The notes: a model not told the origin generated them from the sequence alone. DNA of 64,000 bases from Streptomyces roseirectus (GCF_014489635.1 NZ_CP060828.1:5760501-5824500), one strand, 5' to 3'; numbered from the stretch's first letter, positions 44,087 through 53,608 are shown. Made by a program: numbers and translations.

Positions 44087-45250
44087 ATGACCTTGGCCGG
44101 ATCGGCTGATTTCGACCTGTACCGCCCGTCCGAGGAGCACGACATGCTCCGCGACGCGGTCCGCGCACTCTCCGAGGCCAAGATCGCGCCCTTCGCCGCC
44201 GCGGTCGACGAGGAGGCCCGCTTCCCCCAGGAGGCGCTGGACGCCCTCGTCGCGAACGACCTGCACGCCGTGCACGTCCCGGAGGAGTACGGCGGCGCCG
44301 GCGCCGACGCGCTCGCCACCGTCATCGTCATCGAGGAGGTGGCCCGCGCCTGCGTCTCCTCCTCCCTCATCCCGGCGGTCAACAAGCTCGGCTCGCTCCC
44401 GGTGATCCTCTCCGGCTCCGAGGAGCTGAAGAAGAAGTACCTGGGCCCGCTGGCCAAGGGCGACGCGATGTTCTCCTACTGCCTCTCCGAGCCCGAGGCC
44501 GGCTCCGACGCGGCCGGCATGAAGACCCGCGCCGTGCGCGACGGCGACCACTGGATCCTCAACGGCGTCAAGCGCTGGATCACCAACGCGGGCGTCTCCG
44601 AGTACTACACGGTCCTCGCGGTCACCGACCCCGAGAAGCGCTCCAAGGGGATCTCCGCGTTCGTCGTCGAGAAGTCCGACGAGGGCGTCTCCTTCGGCGC
44701 CCCCGAGAAGAAGCTCGGCATCAAGGGCTCCCCGACCCGCGAGGTCTACTTCGACAACGTCCGCATCCCCGCGGACCGCATGATCGGCGCCGAGGGCACC
44801 GGCTTCGCCACCGCGATGAAGACCCTCGACCACACCCGCATCACCATCGCCGCCCAGGCCCTCGGCGTCGCCCAGGGCGCCTTCGACTACGCCAAGGGCT
44901 ACGTGCGCGAGCGCAAGCAGTTCGGCAAGCCGATCGCCGACTTCCAGGGCATCCAGTTCATGCTCGCGGACATGGCCATGAAGATCTCCGCCGCCCGCGC
45001 CCTGACCTACCAGGCCGCCGCCGCCTCCGAACGCGTCGACGCCGACCTCACCTACCAGGGCGCCGCCGCCAAGTGCTTCGCCTCGGACGTCGCCATGGAG
45101 GTCACCACCGACGCCGTCCAGCTCCTCGGCGGGTACGGGTACACCCGTGACTACCCGGTCGAGCGGATGATGCGGGACGCGAAGATCACGCAGATCTACG
45201 AAGGCACGAACCAGGTCCAGCGGATCGTCATGGCCCGCAACCTGCCGTAA
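44087..45250 (+). CDS. Acyl-CoA dehydrogenase
   Basis: FAD enzyme introducing the alpha-beta double bond into acyl-CoA. 387 residues, normal for the short/medium-chain group. Signature 1 YCLSEPEAGSDAAGMKT (about 124-140), WITNAGVSEYYTVLAVT, signature 2 QLLGGYGYTRDYPVERMMRDAKITQIYEGTN shape (about 345-375) with the catalytic Glu in YEGTNQ (about 375). GGAG 4 nt before the ATG. No electron-transfer flavoprotein genes nearby. Confidence 0.95.
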   Translation: MTLAGSADFDLYRPSEEHDMLRDAVRALSEAKIAPFAAAVDEEARFPQEALDALVANDLHAVHVPEEYGGAGADALATVIVIEEVARACVSSSLIPAVNKLGSLPVILSGSEELKKKYLGPLAKGDAMFSYCLSEPEAGSDAAGMKTRAVRDGDHWILNGVKRWITNAGVSEYYTVLAVTDPEKRSKGISAFVVEKSDEGVSFGAPEKKLGIKGSPTREVYFDNVRIPADRMIGAEGTGFATAMKTLDHTRITIAAQALGVAQGAFDYAKGYVRERKQFGKPIADFQGIQFMLADMAMKISAARALTYQAAAASERVDADLTYQGAAAKCFASDVAMEVTTDAVQLLGGYGYTRDYPVERMMRDAKITQIYEGTNQVQRIVMARNLP

Positions 45251-45338
45251 ATCCGGTTCCGCTGTCCGGCCCCGGCGTCGATGATGCCGGGGGCCGCGCC
45301 CTGTCCGGGGCCGGTGGGGCACGGGAACAGAGGGACCG

Positions 45339-45737
45339 ATGAGACTGACCGCCGTGACGCTGGACTGCGCCGACCCGCTTGCCCTCGCGGCCTTCTACCG
45401 CGAGGCGGCCGGCTGGGAGCCGCACCCCCGCTCCGACGACGGGTTCGCGGGGCTGACGACGTCCGACGGCCTGTTCGTCGGGTTCCAGAAGGTGGCCGGT
45501 TACCGCGCGCCCACCTGGCCCGACCAGTCGGGCGTCCCCCAGCAGGCGCACCTGGACTTCGACGTGGACGACCTCGCGCAGACGGAGGCCCGCCTGCTGG
45601 CCCTCGGCGCCACGAGACCCCCGCACGTCCCGCACGTCCCGGACGAACCCCGCTGGAGGGTTCTGCTGGACCCTGAGGGGCACCCGTTCTGCCTGACCGA
45701 GCGCAGAGCAAGCGCCGAGCCTGAACGCCGAGTCTGA
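45339..45737 (+). CDS. VOC family protein, copy A1
   Basis: 132-residue vicinal-oxygen-chelate protein (glyoxalase/bleomycin resistance fold, two beta-alpha-beta-beta-beta modules: LTAVTLDCADPLALAAFYREAAGW ... AHLDFDVDDLAQTEARLLALGA ... RVLLDPEGHPFCL). Metal-binding His and Glu positions appear kept; substrate unknown. GAGGGA before the ATG. With the next gene it forms a cassette repeated, inverted, at 53212-53979; this copy is complete. Confidence 0.88.
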   Translation: MRLTAVTLDCADPLALAAFYREAAGWEPHPRSDDGFAGLTTSDGLFVGFQKVAGYRAPTWPDQSGVPQQAHLDFDVDDLAQTEARLLALGATRPPHVPHVPDEPRWRVLLDPEGHPFCLTERRASAEPERRV

Positions 45738-46134
45738 GGGAGCCGCCCATGTCCGCCGTCGGCCGATTCCACTCCGTCGTCGTCGAATGCCCCGACCCGC
45801 ACGCCCTCGCCGAGTTCTACGCGGCGCTCCTCGGCGGCAAACCGGACGCGGAGAACGACGACTGGGTCGTCCTGCACACCCCCGGCGGCCCCCGCCTCGC
45901 CTTCAACCACGCCCCCGACCACGTCCCCCCGGTCTGGCCCTCCCAGCCCCACGACCAGCAGCAGTTCCACATCGACATCGACGCCGGCACCACCTGGGAC
46001 GAGATCGACACCGCCGAACACCGCGTCCTCGAACTCGGCGCACGCCCCGCACACCGGGCCGACGAGAACGACTTCCGGGTCTACCTCGACCCGGCCGGAC
46101 ACCCCTTCTGCTTGTGCAGGATCACCGACTGACG
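45367..46134 (+). repeat. Left arm of a 768-bp inverted duplication
   Basis: Covers most of VOC gene A1 and all of A2. Its reverse complement, with scattered point differences and no indel (both 768 bp), is at 53212-53979. Similarity stops just after the A2 stop codon and about 28 bp inside A1. Confidence 0.88.
45749..46132 (+). CDS. VOC family protein, copy A2
   Basis: 127-residue VOC protein (VVVECPDPHALAEFYAALLGGKPD ... QFHIDIDAGTTWDEIDTAEHRVLELGARPA ... VYLDPAGHPFCLCRITD). Eleven bases after copy A1, with GGAGCC before the ATG. The other copy at 53214-53597 differs at only two residues (H/R at 8, N/S at 36). Function unknown; such pairs often act on small reactive metabolites or drugs. 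Confidence 0.88.
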   Translation: MSAVGRFHSVVVECPDPHALAEFYAALLGGKPDAENDDWVVLHTPGGPRLAFNHAPDHVPPVWPSQPHDQQQFHIDIDAGTTWDEIDTAEHRVLELGARPAHRADENDFRVYLDPAGHPFCLCRITD

Positions 46135-46293
46135 CCACTTCGGCCTCACTCGCACCATCCGAACCGAATGTCACGTTGACCCCCGTATGGGGATGTGAAC
46201 GAAGCGGGACTTTGTGTCGGCTTGGCAACAGGGGGGATCGGATTTTCCGACGGGTCTTGTATAGGGGACGGGCGCGACCGGCACACTGTGCGC

Positions 46294-47607
46294 ATGAACG
46301 ATTGGCCCGAGGGATGGTCCGGCGACAACCGAGGCGGCCGCGGCAACGCAGGCGGCGGCCACGGCTACGGCAGCGCGAACGCGCAGCCCGAGGGCGCGCA
46401 GGTGATGCGCCAGGTACGGCGCGGCCCGACGGCCCCGCCTCCGCAGGGGTACGGCGTTCCGCCGCAACAAGGCCAGTACCAGGGGCAGGGGCAGTACCAG
46501 GGTCAGCCCCAGTATCTGGACCAGGGTGCCGGCCCCCAGAGCAGCGGCTACGACGGCTACAACACCGGCCAGGTCTACGGCGGTGGCGGCGGCCAGAGCG
46601 TCGGCCGTACCGGCGGCGACCGCCCCGCCCCGAACTGGCGCAGGCGCATCAAGTGGACGGCGATCGCGGTCGCCGGCGTCCTGGTCGTCACGACCGTCGG
46701 CACGTATTTCTGGGCCGACGGCAAGCTCCGCCGCGAGGTCGACCTCTCGAAGGTCATCGACCGCCCCGACGGCGGCGACGGCACCAACTACCTGATCGTC
46801 GGCTCGGACAGCCGTGAGGGCATGTCCGCCGAGGAGAAGAAGAAGCTGCACACCGGCTCCGCCGAGGGCAAGCGCACCGACTCGATGATGATCCTGCACG
46901 TCGGCGGCAACGGCGACACGCTGATCTCGCTGCCGCGCGACTCGGACGTCGAACTGCCCTCCTTCGTCGGCTCCGAGTCCGGCAAGCGCTACGAGGGCAC
47001 CGGCCGGCACATCAAGCTGAACGCCGCCTATGCCACCGACGGCCCCGAACTCCTCGTCCGTACCGTCGAGTTCAACACCGGTCTGCGGATCGACCACTAC
47101 GTCGAGATCGGGTTCGCCGGGTTCGCGAACATCGTCGACGCGGTCGGCGGTGTGGAGATCGACATCGACAAGGCGTTCAAGGACAAGTACTCCGGCGCCG
47201 ACTTCCAGGCGGGCAAGCAGACGCTGAACGGCGAGGAGGCGCTGGCGTTCGTCCGCACCCGGCACGCGTTCGCCGCGTCCGACCTCCAGCGGACGAAGAA
47301 CCAGCAGAAGTTCCTGGCCGCGCTGGCGCACGAGGTCGCGACGCCGGGCACGGTCCTGAACCCGTTCGCGCTGTACCCGACGATGGGCGCGGGCCTCGAC
47401 TCCCTGATCGTCGACAAGGACATGGGCCTGTGGGACCTGGGCTCGATGTTCTTCGCGATGAAGGGCGTCAACGGCGGTGACGGCACCTCGATGAACATGC
47501 CGATCTCCGGCACCTCGGGCGGCAACCTCGTCTGGGACAAGTCGAAGGTCAAACAGCTCGTCAAGGAGCTCAACAACGACGAGAAGGTCACCGTCACCGG
47601 TCAGTGA
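46294..47607 (+). CDS. LytR-CpsA-Psr (LCP) family protein 1
   Basis: Membrane-anchored phosphotransferase attaching glycopolymers to peptidoglycan. 437 residues: cytoplasmic Gly/Gln/Pro/Tyr-rich leader (about 1-105), one helix (about 125-147), then the LCP domain with LIVGSDSREGM, DSMMILHVGG, SLPRDSDVELP (catalytic Arg/Asp), and FAGFANIVDAVGGVEIDI with LAFVRTRHAFAASDLQRTKNQQ shape. No LytR_C tail. ATG at 46294; CACACT lies 6 nt upstream and no clear ribosome site. One of five LCP genes in the window. Confidence 0.92.
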   Translation: MNDWPEGWSGDNRGGRGNAGGGHGYGSANAQPEGAQVMRQVRRGPTAPPPQGYGVPPQQGQYQGQGQYQGQPQYLDQGAGPQSSGYDGYNTGQVYGGGGGQSVGRTGGDRPAPNWRRRIKWTAIAVAGVLVVTTVGTYFWADGKLRREVDLSKVIDRPDGGDGTNYLIVGSDSREGMSAEEKKKLHTGSAEGKRTDSMMILHVGGNGDTLISLPRDSDVELPSFVGSESGKRYEGTGRHIKLNAAYATDGPELLVRTVEFNTGLRIDHYVEIGFAGFANIVDAVGGVEIDIDKAFKDKYSGADFQAGKQTLNGEEALAFVRTRHAFAASDLQRTKNQQKFLAALAHEVATPGTVLNPFALYPTMGAGLDSLIVDKDMGLWDLGSMFFAMKGVNGGDGTSMNMPISGTSGGNLVWDKSKVKQLVKELNNDEKVTVTGQ

Positions 47608-47621
47608 CCCCCGCCCCACCG

Positions 47622-47653
47622 GGCTCCCGGCGGCCGCCCCGGCCCCGGGAGCC
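47622..47653 (+). terminator. Hairpin after LCP gene 1
   Basis: Stem GGCTCCCGG (47622-47630) and CCGGGAGCC (47645-47653), 14-base loop, before the HAD gene. Confidence 0.5.
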
Positions 47654-47700
47654 GTCCCGCGTCCGGGAACCCCCCGCCTCCAGAGAGCCGTTCGACCGCC

Positions 47701-48324
47701 GTGACCCACCCCACCCCCCGCCCCTTCGACGCCGTCCTGTGCGACGTCGACAACGTCGTCCGCCGTTTCGACAGCTCCGGCGTCCACGCCCTGGAGCGCG
47801 CGGCCGGCCTCGCCGAAGGCACCACCCACAAGGTCGCGTTCGCCCGCGAGGCGATCCTCCCGGCGCTGCTGGGCCGCATCACCGGCCAGGAGTGGGCCGC
47901 GGCGATCGCCGCCGAACTCACCGGCCCGGTCGACGAGTCCACGGCCTGGGACCTCGGCCGGACCCTGCTGGAGTCCCCGTTCCACGCGGACGACGCCGTC
48001 GTCACCCTCCTGCGCCGCGCCCGCGTCCACGTCCCCCTGGTCCTCGTCACCAACGCGACCCTGGACCTCGAAGCGGACCTCGCGGCGCTGCACCTCACCG
48101 ACCTCGCGGACGACGTCGTCAGCAGCGCGCGCGTGGGCCTCGCCAAGCCCGACCCGCGGATCTACCAGCTCGCCGCCGAGCGGGCCGGCGTCCGGGCGGA
48201 ACGGTGCCTGTTCGTGGACGACATGCTGGAGAACGTCGAGGCGGCGGGGGCCCTCGGGATGACGACGGCGCACTTCCGCGAGGCGGCCGACCTGGAGCGC
48301 GCGCTGCGACCGCTGCTCGGCTGA
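47701..48324 (+). CDS. HAD family hydrolase
   Basis: 207-residue haloacid-dehalogenase-like phosphatase. Motif I FDAVLCDVDNVV (nucleophile Asp15, second Asp17), motif II VLVTNATLDL (about 116-125), motif III Lys in GLAKPDPRIYQ (about 148), motif IV FVDDMLENVEAA (about 170-181). GTG start at 47701. The cap region is small and helical, as in HAD-IA phosphatases. Substrate unknown. Confidence 0.9.
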   Translation: MTHPTPRPFDAVLCDVDNVVRRFDSSGVHALERAAGLAEGTTHKVAFAREAILPALLGRITGQEWAAAIAAELTGPVDESTAWDLGRTLLESPFHADDAVVTLLRRARVHVPLVLVTNATLDLEADLAALHLTDLADDVVSSARVGLAKPDPRIYQLAAERAGVRAERCLFVDDMLENVEAAGALGMTTAHFREAADLERALRPLLG

Positions 48325-48364
48325 GGAGAACGCACGGCGACATCCGTGAAGCTGCTGTGAATTT

Positions 48365-48378
48365 CTTGAGTTCTCAAG
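48365..48378. promoter_or_regulatory. Perfect palindrome upstream of the subtilase gene
   Basis: CTTGAG-TT-CTCAAG in an A/T-rich patch 112 bp before the subtilase start, a plausible operator. No adjacent regulator. Confidence 0.4.
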
Positions 48379-48489
48379 GGAATGGGGTTTCCCCGGCGGT
48401 CCCCCGAGTAACAAGATGATCCCTTCATCGGGGGATTCGACCACTCCATTCGCGATCGTCATGCGCATGCCCCCACCCCGTGGGCCGGC

Positions 48490-51400
48490 ATGCGCGGGGG
48501 AAGGCCCACCTTGTCCCAGCACCACCCCGGCCGGCGTCGCACCGCCGGCCGCAGAGCGGCCGCTCTGCTCGCTCCCGCCCTCGCGGGCAGCCTCGTCCTG
48601 GCCGCCGCCACGCCCGTCCTCGCCGCCCCGGCCCAGACCGCCGCCGGCGCGCAGCAGCAGACCTACCAGGCCGGCATCTACTTCGTGCAGCTCGCCGACC
48701 AGCCCGTCGCCACCGACCCGGCGACGGCGCCCACGCCCGGCACCCGGCTGAACACCGCGACCGACGCCGTCCGCGACCACGTCCGCCACCTCAAGCAGGA
48801 GCGCGACAAGGTCCTCGACTCGGTCGACGGCGTCAAGCCCCTCTACAGCTACCAACTCCTGCTCAACGGCTTCGCCGCCAAGCTGACGGCGAGCCAGGCG
48901 AACGAGCTGGCGGGCACCCCGGGCGTCCTGTCCCTGACCCGGAACGTGATGAGCCACCCCATGGCCACCACGAGGACCGCCACCGCGACGGCCGCCGCCA
49001 AGGCAGCCGCCGGCCTCCCCGCCGCCGACACCGCCGACTTCCTCGGCCTGAAGAAGCCCGGCGGCCTCTACTCCAAGATCCCCGGCGGCATCAAGCAGGC
49101 CGGCGCCGGCATGATCCTCGGCGACCTCGACACGGGCATCGACCCGAGCAACCCGTCCTTCGCGCCGCTCCCCGCGGAGAGCCTGGCGCAGGCGACGGTG
49201 AACCGGAAGTGGAAGGGCACCTGCGACCCGGGCCAGGACCCGGCGCACCGCGTCACCTGCAACAACAAGGTGATCGGCGCCCAGTACTTCAACAAGAGCA
49301 TCACGGACCCGAAGCCCGACGACTGGCCCTCGCCGCTGGACGGCGAGTCGCACGGCTCGCACACCGCGAGCACCGCCGCCGGCAACGCGAACATCTCCGC
49401 GCGCGTCCCGGACAGCGGGATAGCCGACACCTCGATATCCGGCATCGCCCCGGCCGCCCGGATCGCCGCCTACCGCATCTGCTACACGGACGGCTGCGGG
49501 ACCGTCGACATCGTCGCCGCCCTGGAGAAGGCCGTGGCCGACGGGGTCGACGTCATCAACTACTCGCTCGGCGGCTCGAACACCGACCAGGCGAACCGCC
49601 CCGAGTACCTGGCGATGCTGAACGCGGCCCGCGCCGGCGTCTTCGTCTCCGCCTCGGCCGGCAACTCCGGTCCGGGCACCGCCTCCAACGGCGTCCCCTG
49701 GGTGACGACCGTCGCCGCCTCCAGCCACAGCATCGGCTACCAGGGCACCGTGACCCTCGGCAACGGCAAGGCGTACAGCGGCGTCAGCATCGCCGGCGCC
49801 GGCGTGCCCTCCGGCCCGCTCGTCGACGCCGCCAAGGCCGCCAAGAGCGGCGCCAAGGCCGAGGACGCGGCCCTGTGCATGCCCGACACCCTCGACCCGG
49901 CGAAGGTCAAGGGCGCGATCGTGGTCTGCGCGCGCGGCGGCAACGCCCGCACCGACAAGAGCGCCCAGGTCAAGGCCGCCGGCGGTACCGGCATGGTGCT
50001 CTACAACACCCTCGCCACCGACGAGGAGATCGCCGACGCCCACACCATCCCGAGCGTCCACCTCGCCAAGGCGGACGGCGAGGCCGTGAAGGCGTACGCG
50101 GACGGCTCCGGCGCGACGGCGACGCTCGCCCCCGCGCGTGCCGTCAAGCAGGAGGCCCCGGTGGTCGCCGGGTTCTCCTCCTCCGGCCCCGACGTCAACA
50201 GCAACGGCGACCAGCTCAAGCCCGACATCACCGCCCCCGGCGTCGACGTCGTCGCGGCCGTCGCCCCCGGCACCCCGGGCTTCACGGGGCAGCAGGGCAT
50301 CATGTCCGGCACGTCCATGTCCGCCCCGCACGTCTCCGGGCTCGCCCTGCTGCTGCGCCAGCTGCACCCCAAGTGGACGCCGATGGAGGTCAAGTCGGCG
50401 CTCATGACGACCGCGACCACCAAGGACAGCGCGGGCAAGCCGATCAAGCGCGCCGGCGGCAGCGTCGCCACGCCGCTCGACTTCGGCGCCGGGCACGTCG
50501 TCCCCACCAGCGCGGCCGACCCCGGGCTGGTCTACAACTCGACGGCCGTGGACTGGGTCGCCTACCTCTGCTCCATCGGGCAGGCGCCGGTGATGAGCGA
50601 CGGCAGCGACATCTGCGCGCGGGTCAAGAAGATCGACCCGAGCGACCTCAACACCCCCTCGATCGCCGTCGGTGACCTCGCGGGCAGCCAGACCGTCACC
50701 CGTACGGTCACCAACGTCGCCGCCACGCGCGGTGTCTACACCGCCTCCGTTCAGACCCCGGCCGGCTACAAGGCGACCGTGTCCCCGAAGACGCTGACCG
50801 TGCTGCCGGGCCGCTCGGCCACCTACAAGGTGACCTTCACCCGCACCAGCGCCGCGTTCGGCACGTGGGCCTACGGCGCCGTCAACTGGACCGACAAGAC
50901 CCACACGGTGCGCTCCGTCGTCGCGCTGCGCGCCGCCCAGGTGAGCGCGCCCGTCGAGGCCGCCGGAAAGGGCGCCACCGGCTCCGCCGCCCTCGCCCCG
51001 AAGGCGGGCTACACCGGCACCTTCACCACCTCGGTGAACGGGCTCTACGCCGGTACGACGAAGACGGGCACCCTCAAGGGGGCCGGTCTCCTCGACCCGA
51101 CGAAGCCCTCGGACCACACCGCCGCGAGCACGCTGACCGTCCCGGCGGGCACCACGCTCGCGCGGGTCGCGATCGTGTCGTCCGAGTTCAAGGCCGGCAG
51201 CGAGGTCGACCTGTGGGTCTTCGGCGAGGACGGCAACCCCGTCGTCCAGCCCGGTGAAGGCAACAACGAGCACGTCGACCTGAAGCCGGGCACCTACAGC
51301 GTGTTCGTCAACCAGGCGCTCGCGCCGACCGGGTCCGCGAGCCAGCGGTACGTGCTGCACACCTGGCTGATCGGCAAGAACGGCAAGCCGACCGTGAAGG

Positions 51401-51561
51401 CGACGGCCACGCCGGCGTCCCAGAAGGTGAAGTCGGCGGCGCTCGCCAAGAGCAAGGTCTCCTGGAAGGGCCTCAAGGCCGGGCAGGTGTACCTCGGGCT
51501 CGTCTCCTACGGGGACGGCAAGCGCGGCATCGGCACGACGGTCCTGACCGTCAAGCCGTAG
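48490..51561 (+). CDS. Secreted S8 family serine peptidase (subtilase)
   Basis: 1023-residue exported protease. Signal peptide (about 20-45, ending VLAAPAQ), inhibitor I9-like propeptide (about 60-165, YFVQLADQPVATDP ... YSYQLLLNGFAAKLTASQANELAGTPGVLSLT). Catalytic triad: Asp in GDLDTGIDPSNPSF (about 214), His in GESHGSHTAST (about 288), Ser in GTSMSAPHVSG (about 609), with a PA domain inserted at about 460-550. Fibronectin III-like domain (about 720-815) and a further beta domain close it. An ATG at 48490 is given, but a TTG at 48511 has GGGGGAAGG 6 nt upstream and may be the true start. A terminator follows. Confidence 0.93.
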   Translation: MRGGRPTLSQHHPGRRRTAGRRAAALLAPALAGSLVLAAATPVLAAPAQTAAGAQQQTYQAGIYFVQLADQPVATDPATAPTPGTRLNTATDAVRDHVRHLKQERDKVLDSVDGVKPLYSYQLLLNGFAAKLTASQANELAGTPGVLSLTRNVMSHPMATTRTATATAAAKAAAGLPAADTADFLGLKKPGGLYSKIPGGIKQAGAGMILGDLDTGIDPSNPSFAPLPAESLAQATVNRKWKGTCDPGQDPAHRVTCNNKVIGAQYFNKSITDPKPDDWPSPLDGESHGSHTASTAAGNANISARVPDSGIADTSISGIAPAARIAAYRICYTDGCGTVDIVAALEKAVADGVDVINYSLGGSNTDQANRPEYLAMLNAARAGVFVSASAGNSGPGTASNGVPWVTTVAASSHSIGYQGTVTLGNGKAYSGVSIAGAGVPSGPLVDAAKAAKSGAKAEDAALCMPDTLDPAKVKGAIVVCARGGNARTDKSAQVKAAGGTGMVLYNTLATDEEIADAHTIPSVHLAKADGEAVKAYADGSGATATLAPARAVKQEAPVVAGFSSSGPDVNSNGDQLKPDITAPGVDVVAAVAPGTPGFTGQQGIMSGTSMSAPHVSGLALLLRQLHPKWTPMEVKSALMTTATTKDSAGKPIKRAGGSVATPLDFGAGHVVPTSAADPGLVYNSTAVDWVAYLCSIGQAPVMSDGSDICARVKKIDPSDLNTPSIAVGDLAGSQTVTRTVTNVAATRGVYTASVQTPAGYKATVSPKTLTVLPGRSATYKVTFTRTSAAFGTWAYGAVNWTDKTHTVRSVVALRAAQVSAPVEAAGKGATGSAALAPKAGYTGTFTTSVNGLYAGTTKTGTLKGAGLLDPTKPSDHTAASTLTVPAGTTLARVAIVSSEFKAGSEVDLWVFGEDGNPVVQPGEGNNEHVDLKPGTYSVFVNQALAPTGSASQRYVLHTWLIGKNGKPTVKATATPASQKVKSAALAKSKVSWKGLKAGQVYLGLVSYGDGKRGIGTTVLTVKP

Positions 51562-51584
51562 CACCCTTTGCCACCACGGCACTC

Positions 51585-51622
51585 GGGGCGGGCGTCCGGA
51601 CACGGTTCCGGGGGCCCGCCCC
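51585..51622. terminator. Bidirectional terminator between subtilase and lectin genes
   Basis: GGGGCGGGC (51585-51593) with GCCCGCCCC (51614-51622), 20-base loop, in the convergent gap of 68 bases. Confidence 0.65.
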
Positions 51623-51629
51623 TTCGCCG

Positions 51630-52148
51630 TCACACGGGGAGGTGCCGCCACCAGCATCGGATGTCTCCGTACCGGAAGTCGCCGCGGGCCGTGACGTACG
51701 AGGTGCCCGCCACGTACGGGGTGCTCAGCGCCCTCTGGTCGTCCACCGAGCCGTAGTGCCACTCGCCGTTGCCGTTGATCGACGAGTCCCAGATCTGGTC
51801 GCGGTCGGCGCGGTCACAGGTGCCGAGCCAGGCCAGGCCCCAGCCCGCGACGTCCGCCAGGCACTGGCGGGTCGCGTGGTTCACGATCATCACGTCGCCC
51901 GTGCTCAGCAGGTCCCAGTACCACCACTGCCGGGTGTCGCCCGCGTCGCACGGCGCGAACGTCGCCGTCCCGACGAAGGCGTTCGCCGGGTCGTCGGCCG
52001 AGGTCATGCACAGGTTGTTGCCCACGTTGCGCCACAGCTCCCACCTCTCGGCGGCCTCCGCCCTGCCGGTCCCCGCGATCCCCGTCACCCCGGCGAGCGC
52101 CAGCACGACCGCCGCCCACAGCACCCTCACTCCACGCCTTGCCCCCAT
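51630..52148 (-). CDS. Secreted ricin-type lectin-like protein
   Basis: 172 residues: signal peptide (about 1-32, WAAVVLALAGVTGIAGTGRAEAAE), then one beta-trefoil-like unit with the QxW-type repeats (NNLCMTSADDPAN, DTRQWWYWDLLSTGDVMIVNHATRQCLADVAG, and CDRADRDQIWDSSINGNGEW). Four Cys could form two disulfides. Probable carbohydrate-binding or cell-surface role. The ATG at 52148 has GGGGGAAAG upstream; a start at 52289 would put 47 residues before the signal peptide. Confidence 0.82.
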   Translation of the reverse strand: MGARRGVRVLWAAVVLALAGVTGIAGTGRAEAAERWELWRNVGNNLCMTSADDPANAFVGTATFAPCDAGDTRQWWYWDLLSTGDVMIVNHATRQCLADVAGWGLAWLGTCDRADRDQIWDSSINGNGEWHYGSVDDQRALSTPYVAGTSYVTARGDFRYGDIRCWWRHLPV

Positions 52149-52339
52149 CGCTTTCCCCCGTCCTCGATCGGCCCCGCGGTGCCGGTCCGCATCCGCGTCT
52201 CGCCCCACCAGCATGAAAGCGAACGCACGTCCCGCACCATCCCTCGAACGAGTGGCGGACCCCCTAGGGGAGATCCCGGGGTTGCTCAAGGGCTGGCCAT
52301 CACCGCAGCTCAGCCGCGTTCACCGCCCCCGTCCACCCC

Positions 52340-53131
52340 TCACCGCTTCCTCCCCACCCCCGCGAAATGCGTCACCGCCCCGATATCCGCCCCCACCCCC
52401 TCCGGCCGCCACCGCGTGCACGTCACCACCCCCGGCTCCAGCAGTTCCGCACCCTCGAACAGGCGGATCAGCTCGGCGCGGGAGCGCAGGGTCATCGGGG
52501 ACGACCCCTGGGCGTTCCAGTAGGTGACGGCCTCGGACATGGCGGCTCCGTCGACCTCGGTCGTCGGGTGGGAGATGACGATGTGGCTCCCGGAGGGCAC
52601 CGCGTCGAGGAAGCGCCGGACGATCGAGGCGGCCTCGTCGGTGTCGAGGACGAAGTTGAGGATCCCGAGGAGCGTGATGGCGACCGGCCGGCTCAGGTCG
52701 AGCGTCGCGGACGCCTTGCGCAGGATCGCCTCGGGATCGTGGACGTCCCCCTCGACGAAGACGGCCGCCCCCTCCGGCGTACTCGTCAGCAAAGCGTGCG
52801 CGTGCGCGAAGACGAGCGGGTCGTTGTCGACGCAGACGACCCGGCACGCGGGGTTCACCCGCTGCGCGATCTCATGCGTGTTGTCCGTGATGGGCAGCCC
52901 AGTCCCGATGTCCAGAAACTGCCGGATGCCGACGTCCCCGGCGAGGTGCCGCACCGCCCGCGCGAGGAACCGCCGGTCCGCGACCGCCGAGCGCGGCAAC
53001 GCCGGGACCAGCGCGACTATCCGGTCGCCGACCTCGGCGTCGACCGGATAGTGCCCCATCCCGCCGAGCCAGTAGTTCCATATCCGGGCGGAGTGCGACA
53101 CATCGGACCGGAAGTGAGAAGCGCCGAGCAT
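52340..53131 (-). CDS. SAM-dependent methyltransferase (DUF574 type)
   Basis: 263 residues of the actinobacterial SAM methyltransferase group typified by SARIWNYWLGGMGHYPVDAEVGD near the N-terminus, then QFLDIGTGLPITDNTHEIAQ (SAM loop, about 88-107), VVCVDNDPLVFAHAHALL, and VDGAAMSEAVTYWNAQGSSPMTLRSRAELIRLFEGAELLEPGVV shape. Target unknown. ATG at 53131 preferred; 53140 also possible. A 43-base remnant of its 3' end is found again at 54353-54395. Confidence 0.9.
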   Translation of the reverse strand: MLGASHFRSDVSHSARIWNYWLGGMGHYPVDAEVGDRIVALVPALPRSAVADRRFLARAVRHLAGDVGIRQFLDIGTGLPITDNTHEIAQRVNPACRVVCVDNDPLVFAHAHALLTSTPEGAAVFVEGDVHDPEAILRKASATLDLSRPVAITLLGILNFVLDTDEAASIVRRFLDAVPSGSHIVISHPTTEVDGAAMSEAVTYWNAQGSSPMTLRSRAELIRLFEGAELLEPGVVTCTRWRPEGVGADIGAVTHFAGVGRKR

Positions 53132-53213
53132 GGGGACCAAGGTAAATCCGGAATCACCCTTCCGGGGTCAACTTTCGGACACTTGTTTCCAACTCCTGAC
53201 CCCCGGCGGGCGG

Positions 53214-53597
53214 TCAGTCGGTGATCCTGCACAAGCAGAAGGGGTGTCCGGCCGGGTCGAGGTAGACCCGGAAGTCGTTCTCGTCGGCCCGGTGTGCGGG
53301 GCGTGCGCCGAGTTCGAGGACGCGGTGTTCGGCGGTGTCGATCTCGTCCCAGGTGGTGCCGGCGTCGATGTCGATGTGGAACTGCTGCTGGTCGTGGGGC
53401 TGGGAGGGCCAGACCGGGGGGACGTGGTCGGGGGCGTGGTTGAAGGCGAGGCGGGGGCCGCCGGGGGTGTGCAGGACGACCCAGTCGTCGCTCTCCGCGT
53501 CCGGTTTGCCGCCGAGGAGCGCCGCGTAGAACTCGGCGAGGGCGTGCGGGTCGGGGCATTCGACGACGACGGAACGGAATCGGCCGACGGCGGACAT
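53214..53597 (-). CDS. VOC family protein, copy B2
   Basis: 127 residues, identical to copy A2 (45749-46132) except Arg8 for His and Ser36 for Asn. Intact, with GGAGCC before the ATG as in copy A2. Its former operon partner B1 lies just upstream and has lost its start, so expression may depend on new upstream sequence. Confidence 0.85.
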   Translation of the reverse strand: MSAVGRFRSVVVECPDPHALAEFYAALLGGKPDAESDDWVVLHTPGGPRLAFNHAPDHVPPVWPSQPHDQQQFHIDIDAGTTWDEIDTAEHRVLELGARPAHRADENDFRVYLDPAGHPFCLCRITD

Positions 53598-53608
53598 GGG
53601 CGGCTCCC

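Noticed and set aside
46171..51762. A 1863-codon open frame on the minus strand
   Set aside because: It lies opposite the LCP, HAD and subtilase genes, whose motifs are complete on the plus strand; long antisense frames are expected at this GC content.
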